A DNA stretch of 14,124 bases from JAENWH01 sp038248745 (GTDB taxonomy: Bacteria > Bacillota > Clostridia > Peptostreptococcales > Anaerovoracaceae). Position 1 is the stretch's first letter. Each line of letters opens with the position of its first letter. The stretch covers positions 1 to 14,124 of the forward strand of contig JBBRXC010000034.1 of assembly GCA_038248745.1 (NCBI GenBank), given 5' to 3'. This document shows positions 7,506-13,759 of this stretch, one piece after another. The translations under genes were made by a program, and so were the position numbers. The notes beneath the pieces were generated by a model. It was not told the origin of the DNA and ran no database searches. It saw only the letters and a program-made list of their open reading frames with translations.

Positions 7506-7549
7506 ATATATGATAAATTAATAAAGGTGTTAAGTAAAAAGACTTGTCA
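7475..7549 (+). repeat. Direct repeat TGTTAAGTAAAAA in the sppA-ylxM gap
   Basis: The 13-mer TGTTAAGTAAAAA occurs at 7475-7487 and again at 7528-7540. The similarity continues (TGCTTGACA and GACTTGTCA) to give 19 of 22 identical positions. The first copy forms the terminator loop side and the promoter -35; the second lies in the ylxM leader and can form only a weak hairpin. It is probably a local duplication of the promoter/terminator segment. Confidence 0.65.
7491..7519 (+). promoter_or_regulatory. Likely promoter of ylxM-ffh
   Basis: TTGACA (7491-7496) with TAAATT (7514-7519) at exactly 17 bases; GATAAA at 7512 is an alternative -10. The -35 is part of the terminator stem, so the two signals share DNA. 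The leader to the ylxM start would be about 50 bases. Confidence 0.5.
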
Positions 7550-7573
7550 CATACAGAGGCAAAGGGAAATAAT

Positions 7574-7930
7574 ATGTTTAATAAAATTGCAGAAGCCAGT
7601 TTGTTATTTGATTTTTACGGCCAGTTGCTCACAAAAAAACAGCAGCAGGTGATGCGACTTTATCACGAAGAGAATTATTCGTTATCTGAAATAGGAGATG
7701 AATTTTCAATCAGTAGGCAAGGCGTGCATGATACGTTGAAAAAAGCGGAGAATGCGTTAACAGAGTACGAAAAAAAGCTGGGGCTTGTGAATAAACTAGA
7801 AAGTTCACAAAAGGTGATTGCCAAAATAGAAGAATCTATCGATCAAATGATGGAAGAACAGGATGGCAATAAAAAGATTTGTGAGAAATTATCACATATT
7901 AAGGCTGTTATTGATACATTAAATCAATAG
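7574..7930 (+). CDS. ylxM: YlxM family sigma-like HTH protein, SRP-associated
   Basis: A 118-residue protein with an N-terminal helix-turn-helix like sigma-70 region 4: LTKKQQQVMRLYHEENYSLS (19-38), then EIGDEFSISRQGVHDTLKKA (39-58). The charged C-terminal helix probably forms a coiled coil. This is the UPF0122/YlxM (p13) family, almost always encoded before ffh; work in streptococci links it to stimulation of the signal recognition particle GTPases. The frame is open upstream to a TTG at 7544, but the ATG at 7574 has AAAGGG seven bases upstream and gives the usual family length, so it is chosen. It is cotranscribed with ffh across a 65-base AT-rich gap. Confidence 0.92.
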   Translation: MFNKIAEASLLFDFYGQLLTKKQQQVMRLYHEENYSLSEIGDEFSISRQGVHDTLKKAENALTEYEKKLGLVNKLESSQKVIAKIEESIDQMMEEQDGNKKICEKLSHIKAVIDTLNQ

Positions 7931-7972
7931 AAAAATCAAAATCAAAATTAAAATCAAAATATTAAATCAATA
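7918..7972 (+). repeat. AAAATC hexamer array flanked by a 12-bp duplication
   Basis: Five near-identical six-base units (AAAATC, AAAATC, AAAATT, AAAATC, AAAATA) run through 7932-7961. They are bracketed by ATTAAATCAATA at 7918-7929 (the last codons of ylxM) and 7961-7972. The block fills most of the ylxM-ffh gap, just before the ffh ribosome binding site. It looks like slippage-derived simple sequence. Confidence 0.75.
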
Positions 7973-7995
7973 TAAAAGTCCAAATGGAGGTCTGA

Positions 7996-9333
7996 ATGGC
8001 ATTTGAGGGATTATCAGATAAATTACAAAGTGTCTTTAAAAAGTTAAAGGGCAAAGGGGTACTAAGTGAGGCAGATATCAATGAAGCCATGCGCGAAGTG
8101 AAACTTGCTCTTCTGGAAGCAGATGTCAACTTTAAAGTCGTCAAAGATTTTGTGGAAGGTGTCAAAGTGAAGTCCTTAGGCAAGGAAGTTCTTGAAAGCC
8201 TAACGCCTGCACAGCAGGTCATTAAAATCGTTAATGATGAACTAGTTGCCCTGATGGGTGGTGCAAACAGTAAATTAACCTATTCACCAAAGGGCTTTAC
8301 CGTCATTATGATGGTTGGACTTCAGGGAACAGGAAAAACCACTACATGTGGGAAGTTGGCGAATTACTTAAAGAAAAACGGCAAAAAACCCATGCTTTGT
8401 GCCTGTGATATTTATAGACCGGCAGCAATTGACCAGCTTGAAGTCGTTGGAAAAACTGTTGATGTCCCCGTATTTACCATGCGAGACTGTAAAGAGCCTG
8501 AAGTGATCGCTGAAAAGGCGATGAAACAAGCAGAACTGAAAGGTTATGATGTTCTGATCATTGATACCGCCGGTAGACTGCAAATTGATGATGCATTAAT
8601 GGAAGAACTTGTCAGGATAAAGAAAGTAACAAAACCCCATGAAATATTATTGGTGGTAGACGCTCTTACAGGTCAGGATGCAGTGAATGCCGCAACTGGC
8701 TTTAATGAAAAACTTGGTATAGATGGTATCATCATGACTAAAATGGATGGCGACTCCAGAGGTGGTGCAGCATTATCCACGAAAAAGGTGACAGGCAAGC
8801 CTATAAAGTTTATTGGACTTGGTGAAAAAGCAGATGCTTTTGAACCGTTCCATCCAGAGAGAATGGCAAGTCGAATTCTTGGCATGGGCGATATGATGAG
8901 CCTGATTGAAAAAGCGCAGGAAAATTTCGATGAGAGTAAGGCCTCTGAACTTCAACGGAAAATGAAAAAGAACGAGTTCACTCTCGAAGATTTTCTAGAC
9001 CAAATGGGTCAGATTAAAAACATGGGTGGTATAGGAAAACTTTTAGACATGATGCCAGGCATGAACAATAAAAATATGAAAAATGTAAATTTAGACGACA
9101 GTGAAAAAGAATTTGGTCAAATGGAAGCCATCATATTATCAATGACAAAGGCTGAAAGAAAAGACCCCAACATACTGAATGCAAATAGAAGAAAAAGAAT
9201 TGCAACAGGTTCCGGTCAGCCGGTCAGCAGAATAAACACGTTGATTAAAAGATATGAAGAATCCAAAAAAATGATGAAGCAGTTCACTGGGGGCCCAAAA
9301 CATAGAAAAAATAGTATGTTTAGAGGTATGTAA
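7996..9333 (+). CDS. ffh: Signal recognition particle protein Ffh (SRP54)
   Basis: GTPase subunit of the signal recognition particle; it binds signal peptides on the ribosome and hands the complex to FtsY at the membrane. The 445 residues show the N domain (1-95), then the G domain with G1 GLQGTGKTT (108-116), DTAGR (190-194) and TKMDG (248-252). The Met-rich M domain follows (about 300-445), with signal-peptide groove methionines around GKLLDMMPGM and the 4.5S-RNA-binding block RRKRIATGSG (398-407) followed by SRIN. Length and order are normal. The start has GGAGG five bases upstream. The 4.5S RNA gene is not in the window. Confidence 0.98.
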   Translation: MAFEGLSDKLQSVFKKLKGKGVLSEADINEAMREVKLALLEADVNFKVVKDFVEGVKVKSLGKEVLESLTPAQQVIKIVNDELVALMGGANSKLTYSPKGFTVIMMVGLQGTGKTTTCGKLANYLKKNGKKPMLCACDIYRPAAIDQLEVVGKTVDVPVFTMRDCKEPEVIAEKAMKQAELKGYDVLIIDTAGRLQIDDALMEELVRIKKVTKPHEILLVVDALTGQDAVNAATGFNEKLGIDGIIMTKMDGDSRGGAALSTKKVTGKPIKFIGLGEKADAFEPFHPERMASRILGMGDMMSLIEKAQENFDESKASELQRKMKKNEFTLEDFLDQMGQIKNMGGIGKLLDMMPGMNNKNMKNVNLDDSEKEFGQMEAIILSMTKAERKDPNILNANRRKRIATGSGQPVSRINTLIKRYEESKKMMKQFTGGPKHRKNSMFRGM

Positions 9334-9391
9334 AAACGTACTTTAAATGGGACTTAAAATGGTATTAAATTCGGTAGTATTAACTGGATTT

Positions 9392-9400
9392 TGATATAAA
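9392..9400 (+). promoter_or_regulatory. Possible extended -10 promoter for rpsP
   Basis: TG-A-TATAAA (9392-9400) lies in the 108-base gap between ffh and rpsP, 41 bases before the rpsP start. No convincing -35 is present. The rest of the gap holds only the strong AGAGGAGG ribosome binding site and no terminator, so read-through from ffh is also possible. Confidence 0.35.
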
Positions 9401-9441
9401 ACAAAGATGATGGGAATACACGGAGAGAGGAGGATAATAAT

Positions 9442-9684
9442 ATGGTAAAAATTAGACTTAAGAGAATGGGTGCACACAAGAAGCCTTTTTATAGAGTAGT
9501 TGTAGCAGATGCTCGTTCACCAAGAGATGGCAAATTTATTGAAGAAATTGGGTACTATAACCCGCTTACAGATCCAGCTGACATTAAAATCAATGGAGAA
9601 GCAGCTAAAAAATGGCTGGATGAGGGAGCACAACCTACAAGTACTGTAAAAGCTCTTTTAAAGAAATCAGGAATAATTGTTTAG
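9442..9684 (+). CDS. rpsP: 30S ribosomal protein S16
   Basis: An 80-residue small-subunit protein needed for 30S assembly, where it binds 16S rRNA. The family start MVKIRLKRMGAHKKPFYRVV is unmistakable, followed by ARSPRDGKFIEEIGYYNP and the C-terminal WLDEGAQPTSTVKALLKKSG. Full length, no insertion. A strong AGAGGAGG site precedes the ATG. First gene of rpsP-khpA-rimM-trmD; khpA starts 17 bases after its stop. Confidence 0.98.
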   Translation: MVKIRLKRMGAHKKPFYRVVVADARSPRDGKFIEEIGYYNPLTDPADIKINGEAAKKWLDEGAQPTSTVKALLKKSGIIV

Positions 9685-9701
9685 GAAAGCGGTGATTACT
9701 T

Positions 9702-9932
9702 ATGTTAAAACTGGTAGAGGCAATTGCGAAGTCACTTGTTGATGATCCTGATGCAGTTGAAGTAAAAGAAATTGAAGAGAACCAAACAATAATTATTGAA
9801 CTTAGGGTTGCACCTGGGGATATGGGAAAAGTGATTGGCAAACAAGGAAGAATAGCCAAAGCGCTTAGAACTGTCGTAAAGGCTGCAGCAATGAAGGAAA
9901 ATAAGAAAGTAGTTGTTGAAATAGTCCAATAA
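9702..9932 (+). CDS. khpA: KH-domain RNA-binding protein KhpA (YlqC)
   Basis: A 76-residue protein that is a single KH domain. The RNA-binding loop is GKQG (46-49) in MGKVIGKQGRIAKALR. KhpA works as a dimer, or with KhpB (Jag), in RNA binding linked to cell elongation and division in Gram-positive bacteria. Its place between rpsP and rimM is standard. The start has GGTGA, matching the 3' side of the Shine-Dalgarno consensus, at good spacing. No oddities were seen. Confidence 0.95.
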   Translation: MLKLVEAIAKSLVDDPDAVEVKEIEENQTIIIELRVAPGDMGKVIGKQGRIAKALRTVVKAAAMKENKKVVVEIVQ

Positions 9933-9957
9933 AGGAAATTTTGCAATACGAAGGTTA

Positions 9958-9987
9958 TAGGCACATGTACTGCGGTATATGTGCCTA
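9958..9987 (+). other. Strong hairpin with UNCG-type loop between khpA and rimM
   Basis: TAGGCACATGTAC (9958-9970) pairs with GTATATGTGCCTA (9975-9987): 13 pairs including one G-U, closed by C(TGCG)G, a member of the very stable UNCG tetraloop class. No T-run follows on the plus strand (AATTAATAATAAGG), so it is not a classic terminator. It sits just ahead of the rimM ribosome binding site, where it could be an mRNA processing or stability element. Confidence 0.75.
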
Positions 9988-10007
9988 ATTAATAATAAGG
10001 AAGAATA

Positions 10008-10505
10008 ATGGAAAGATATAAAATAGGAAAAATTGTCAATGCTGTAGGATTAAAGGGAGAAGTAAAGGTCTATAATTATTCTGATTACAAAGAACGCTTT
10101 GAAGAGATCAAAACCGTTTTTGTTGAAGATAAAAAATACGCCATCATGAATACCCGTTATATGAAAGATGTTGCCATCCTAAAGCTTGAGGGTGTAGAGG
10201 ATAGAAATGGTGCCGAAGCATTAAAAGATAAAGACTTATATATCCCAGAAGAAATGTTGAGAGTGCTTCCTGAGGATACCTATTATATAAAGGATTTAAT
10301 TGGCATAAAAGTAACCGATGCCAATGGGGAGTATATTGGCATACTATGTGATGTTTTAAAAAACAATGCCCAAGATTTATACGAAATTGAATTAGAAAAT
10401 AAAAAGAAGTTTTTATTACCTGCGGTAGAAGAATTTGTTTTGAATATTAATATGGAAGAAAAAACAATGAAAGTTAACTTAATTGATGGTTTGCTCGACT
10501 TATAG
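10008..10505 (+). CDS. rimM: Ribosome maturation factor RimM
   Basis: Assembly factor of the 30S head region that binds ribosomal protein S19, 165 residues. The N-terminal beta-barrel begins MERYKIGKIVNAVGLKGEVK (1-20), and the PRC-barrel starts at YYIKDLIGIKV (92-102) with FLLPAVEEFVLNI near 135-147. Length is normal. AAGGA lies just upstream of the ATG. trmD follows after 12 bases, the standard arrangement. Confidence 0.96.
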   Translation: MERYKIGKIVNAVGLKGEVKVYNYSDYKERFEEIKTVFVEDKKYAIMNTRYMKDVAILKLEGVEDRNGAEALKDKDLYIPEEMLRVLPEDTYYIKDLIGIKVTDANGEYIGILCDVLKNNAQDLYEIELENKKKFLLPAVEEFVLNINMEEKTMKVNLIDGLLDL

Positions 10506-10517
10506 CAAGGGGTACCA

Positions 10518-11267
10518 ATGAAAATTAATGTTTTGACTTTATTTCCAAACATGTTTGCGCCCGTCGTATCAGAGAGTATGCTTGGAAAGGCAAATGAAAA
10601 AGGGATATTGGAACTAAATATTATCGATATTAGAGACTTTAGCAACAATAAACATAACAAGGCAGATGACACGCCTTTTGGCGGTGGTGTTGGCATGGTT
10701 ATGAATGCGGAGCCTATTTTTGGTGCATTGGAAAGTATTGGTGCAGAAGGCAAAAGGATACTATTTATGTCACCAAGAGGAAAACTTTTAGACCAGATAA
10801 TGATTGAAGAACTGTCAATGGAGAAGGAACTGACCATCCTTTGCGGACATTATGAAGGTGTTGACGAGCGGGTCATTCGTTACTGGGAAATGGAAGAGGT
10901 TTCAGTAGGAGATTATATTTTGACTGGCGGGGAACTTCCAGCAATGATTTTGATCGATGCGGTGGCAAGACTGGTGCCAGAGGTGTTGGGAAGCAGTGTT
11001 TCGGTGAAAGAGGAATCCATTTATTCCGGGTTGCTTGAACATGCCCAGTACACCAAACCTAGAGAATTCAAAGGACAAAGTGTGCCAGATGTATTGGTTG
11101 GCGGGAATCATCGTCTAATACACTTGTGGAAATTCGAAGAATCTTTAAAAATAACAAAAGAACGCAGACCTGATTTGTTTGAAAGCTTTATAAAAAATCA
11201 GAAAAATTTGGGCAAAGAGGAATTGAAAATATTAAAACGAGTGTTGGAGAATTCTAATGACAAATAA
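10518..11267 (+). CDS. trmD: tRNA (guanine-N1)-methyltransferase TrmD
   Basis: SPOUT-class enzyme that methylates G37 of tRNAs with G36, using S-adenosylmethionine, to prevent frameshifting; 249 residues. Visible blocks: PFGGGVGMVM (53-62), MSPRGK (84-89), the trefoil-knot segments LCGHYEGVDERV (108-119) and SVGDYILTGGELPAM (129-143), and TKPREFKG further on. The residue aligning with the catalytic Asp169 of E. coli appears to be Glu166 (in KEESI); the aligned arginine (Arg154 in E. coli) is kept as Arg151. An AGGGG site precedes the ATG. The gene ends in an 11-base overlap with the HlyD-like gene instead of leading to rplS. Confidence 0.97.
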   Translation: MKINVLTLFPNMFAPVVSESMLGKANEKGILELNIIDIRDFSNNKHNKADDTPFGGGVGMVMNAEPIFGALESIGAEGKRILFMSPRGKLLDQIMIEELSMEKELTILCGHYEGVDERVIRYWEMEEVSVGDYILTGGELPAMILIDAVARLVPEVLGSSVSVKEESIYSGLLEHAQYTKPREFKGQSVPDVLVGGNHRLIHLWKFEESLKITKERRPDLFESFIKNQKNLGKEELKILKRVLENSNDK

Positions 11268-12231
11268 AAAAAAACTGGCGATCGCCCTGTTTGTTTTAAC
11301 TTGCATGTTATTATATACAGTAATATACATTATTCCAGGGGTTACAGGCGCTTTGAAAAAAACGGAGATCATAAACTATGGGGAACTGAATGTATCAGAT
11401 AATATAATCTGCTATCTGGTAAGAGATGAGAAAATATATTTATCCGATACAAACGGTGATATTAACTATTATTACGAAGAAGGGGAACAAGTAAGAAGAG
11501 GAACAAAAATTCTTGATATACAAAAAAAGAATGTTGGAGAACCTAAAAATGAGTATGAGGCAATTCTTAAAAAATCGGGTTCGGCGGTAAGCAGTCAAGA
11601 AAATAATGTCACTTCATTTAACGGGATTGTCAGTTATTATATTGATGGATATGAAGATTATTTCACCATAGAAAAAATGAATAATCTGAAATTCGATGAG
11701 GTTTCGAAACTTGATATTGAGATCATTAATTTGACCAGAAAAGAAACTTTCGTCAATGAACCAATTTATAAAATTTGTGATAATTCAACATGGTATGTGA
11801 TCGGGTGGGTAGAGAATGGCAATGTTTCCAAGTATGTGATTGGCGAAAACGTGAAAATCAAGTTGCCCAAAGGAGAAATCACCGGAGCTGTTGAAGATAT
11901 TATTGAAGATGCAGGTAAATGGTTAATCATTATGAAAACGGATATGTATTATGCAGAATTCGGTCAGATGAGAAGCGGAGAAGCAACTATTACAACAGCA
12001 AACGCCAGTGGCATCATTATAAAAAATGAAAGTATTACAACAGACGAAAACGGGAATATCGGCGTCTACGTTAAAAAGAAAAATAAAGATTATGAATTTA
12101 AACCTATTAAAGTAATCAACTCGGACGGGGTAATTTCAGCAGTTGAAGTCTCTTTTTTCTATGATGAAAAAGGGAATGAGGTAAAAACTGTGGATGTTTA
12201 TGATGAAATACTTAGAAATGGGAGGATGTGA
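11257..12231 (+). CDS. HlyD-like membrane-anchored protein of the trmD-yggS junction
   Basis: A 324-residue protein with one N-terminal membrane helix (about 7-28) after a short Lys-rich start, then an all-extracytoplasmic part. EEGEQVRRGTKILDI (74-88) resembles the lipoyl-like half-motif of periplasmic adaptor proteins (HlyD/RND_mfp), and a beta-rich C-terminal region follows. There is no long coiled coil and no ABC, MFS or RND partner nearby. The ATG lies inside the end of trmD with GGAG seven bases upstream, so it is translationally coupled. It runs directly into yggS-sepF-yggT-divIVA. From memory, clostridial genomes often carry such a protein here, annotated as HlyD adaptor or hypothetical. 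Function is unknown; an envelope or division role is inferred from position only. Confidence 0.75.
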   Translation: MTNKKKLAIALFVLTCMLLYTVIYIIPGVTGALKKTEIINYGELNVSDNIICYLVRDEKIYLSDTNGDINYYYEEGEQVRRGTKILDIQKKNVGEPKNEYEAILKKSGSAVSSQENNVTSFNGIVSYYIDGYEDYFTIEKMNNLKFDEVSKLDIEIINLTRKETFVNEPIYKICDNSTWYVIGWVENGNVSKYVIGENVKIKLPKGEITGAVEDIIEDAGKWLIIMKTDMYYAEFGQMRSGEATITTANASGIIIKNESITTDENGNIGVYVKKKNKDYEFKPIKVINSDGVISAVEVSFFYDEKGNEVKTVDVYDEILRNGRM

Positions 12232-12235
12232 TGAT

Positions 12236-12934
12236 ATGAGCATTAAAGAAAACATTGAACGAGTAAATGTGCTTAAAGATCAGGCAGCGAAAAAAATCGG
12301 AAAAACGCCAGAAGAAGTTCTGTTGGTTGCTGTTACAAAAACATATGGGGCTGAGCAGATCAATGAAGCCATCGATGCAGGGATAAAAGATATCGGCGAA
12401 AATAAGGTTCAGGAAATTTTAGATAAATACGAAAATGTTAAGCCAGTAAAATGGCATATGATTGGACATTTGCAGACAAATAAAGTAAAATATATTATAG
12501 ATAAAGTTTCTATGATACATTCTGTAGATTCCCTTAAGTTGGCAGAAGAAATTAGTAAAAGAGCTCTTAACATAGGGATTGTGATGGATATCTTGTTACA
12601 AATCAACCCAGCAATGGAACAAAGTAAATTTGGAATTGCTTCTGAAGAAACAGGTGAATTACTCCAAGCGATACTTGAAACTTGTCCAAATGTTAGAGTT
12701 TGTGGTCTTATGAGTATTGTCCCATATGATGAGAACCCGGAAAATGTCAGAAAATATTTCGCGCAGGTGAAAAATACTTATGACAAATTTAAAAATATAG
12801 GTCATAATGGAATGGAATTTAAATATTTATCCATGGGAATGTCCCATGATTTTCAGGTTGCTATAGAAGAGGGTGCCAATTTAATCAGAGTTGGAACAGC
12901 AATTTTTGGAAACCGAAACTACTTAAAACAATAA
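12236..12934 (+). CDS. yggS: YggS/YlmE family PLP-binding protein (PLP homeostasis protein)
   Basis: A 232-residue single-domain protein with the alanine-racemase-like TIM barrel that binds pyridoxal phosphate and keeps vitamin B6 and amino-acid pools balanced; it is not a racemase. The PLP lysine is Lys35 in LVAVTKTYG. Other marks are GENKVQE, WHMIGHLQTNKVK, HSVDS and the phosphate-binding end SMGMSHDFQVAIEEGANLIRVG, written here in two overlapping parts: SMGMSHDFQ and EGANLIRVGTAIFG. The frame is open to 12194, inside the preceding gene, but the ATG at 12236 has GGGAGG upstream and gives the normal length. It heads the division block, as in many Firmicutes and Actinobacteria. Confidence 0.96.
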   Translation: MSIKENIERVNVLKDQAAKKIGKTPEEVLLVAVTKTYGAEQINEAIDAGIKDIGENKVQEILDKYENVKPVKWHMIGHLQTNKVKYIIDKVSMIHSVDSLKLAEEISKRALNIGIVMDILLQINPAMEQSKFGIASEETGELLQAILETCPNVRVCGLMSIVPYDENPENVRKYFAQVKNTYDKFKNIGHNGMEFKYLSMGMSHDFQVAIEEGANLIRVGTAIFGNRNYLKQ

Positions 12935-12954
12935 AATATAAACAGGAGGACAAA

Positions 12955-13440
12955 ATGGGAATACTGAGTAAATTCAAAGATCTGGTAGGAATTGAAGATG
13001 TGGATGATGATATTTCGGAGGAAGAAGTGGAAATGATGGCGTCTAAGCTTGAAAAAAAGCCTGATGGTTTAAATTCATTTACAACACCACGAAACGAAGC
13101 AATAGATTCAAAAAATGTGCCAATTCAAAAGCCTTTGTCAGCAAATACATCTTCATTAAAGTTAATAGTCATTGAACCTAAAAGTTTTGATGAATGTTCA
13201 AAATTAGTGGATAATTTAAAAAGCAGAAAGCCGGTTATTATAAATCTTGAAAAAATAGATACGGATGTCGCCAGAAAAATATTTGATTTTTTAAGTGGCG
13301 CGACGTATGCTTTAAACGGAAATGTACAAAAAATAGCAAATAATATATTTGTTTTTGCTCCTGAAAATGTTGGAATATCATCAAGTATTGATCACAAAGG
13401 TATAGATTTTGATTCGGGCATAAAAAGCCCATGGAGGTAA
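12955..13440 (+). CDS. sepF: Cell division protein SepF
   Basis: FtsZ-binding membrane anchor of the divisome, 161 residues. The first 12 residues (MGILSKFKDLVG) form the amphipathic membrane-targeting helix. An acidic, disordered linker (13-66) follows, then the SepF core (about 67-140) with KPVIINLEKI and DFLSGATYALNGNVQKIANNIFVFAP. A roughly 20-residue tail ends the protein. AGGAGG stands five bases before the ATG. Its final codons contain the ribosome binding site of yggT. Confidence 0.96.
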   Translation: MGILSKFKDLVGIEDVDDDISEEEVEMMASKLEKKPDGLNSFTTPRNEAIDSKNVPIQKPLSANTSSLKLIVIEPKSFDECSKLVDNLKSRKPVIINLEKIDTDVARKIFDFLSGATYALNGNVQKIANNIFVFAPENVGISSSIDHKGIDFDSGIKSPWR

Positions 13441-13444
13441 ATAA

Positions 13445-13726
13445 GTGATTTTAATTTTAATAAAAGCGGTGAACTGGTTTGCAGAAATATTGACGATTCT
13501 TATTATTGCAAGGGCAATCATGAGCTGGTTTGTAAGAGACCCAAGCAGCTCCCTATTCAATATTTATCAGATGATTATCAGATTAACAGAACCAATCGTA
13601 GCACCTTGTAGAATGTTATTGTCAAGATTCAATACTGGAATGATGGATTTTTCTATATTACTAGCTTTTTTATTTATTTCTGTTGCAAGGAACATAATTG
13701 TAAGCCTTCTTGCTGTATTAATATAA
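13445..13726 (+). CDS. yggT: YggT/YlmG family membrane protein
   Basis: A 93-residue integral membrane protein with two hydrophobic segments (about 3-26 and 68-92) and the family motif RLTEPIVAPCR (46-56) between them. The start is GTG: GGAGG, overlapping the sepF stop, lies seven bases upstream and no ATG fits. Members of the family are encoded beside sepF and are linked to membrane organisation or division, but the molecular role is not settled. Confidence 0.93.
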   Translation: MILILIKAVNWFAEILTILIIARAIMSWFVRDPSSSLFNIYQMIIRLTEPIVAPCRMLLSRFNTGMMDFSILLAFLFISVARNIIVSLLAVLI

Positions 13727-13759
13727 ACGAAGTGAACAATAACAGGAAAGGGTATTAAA

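Noticed and set aside
7544..7573. TTG start adding ten residues to YlxM
   Set aside because: ATG 7574 has a well-spaced AAAGGG and gives the family length; the extra residues fall on the repeated leader element.
7932..7961. CRISPR-like or origin-like repeat
   Set aside because: Units are only six AT-rich bases, with no spacers and no DnaA boxes noted; simple slippage explains them.
9635..9964. Antisense open frame over khpA
   Set aside because: The plus-strand KH-domain gene is certain; no family features or ribosome binding site support the antisense product.
10283..10837. 184-codon open frame antisense to rimM and trmD
   Set aside because: It covers two clearly identified genes and its product shows low-complexity Ser/Ile/Phe composition expected of an antisense shadow.
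12194..12235. Upstream start for yggS inside the HlyD-like gene
   Set aside because: GGGAGG and the family N-terminus point to ATG 12236.
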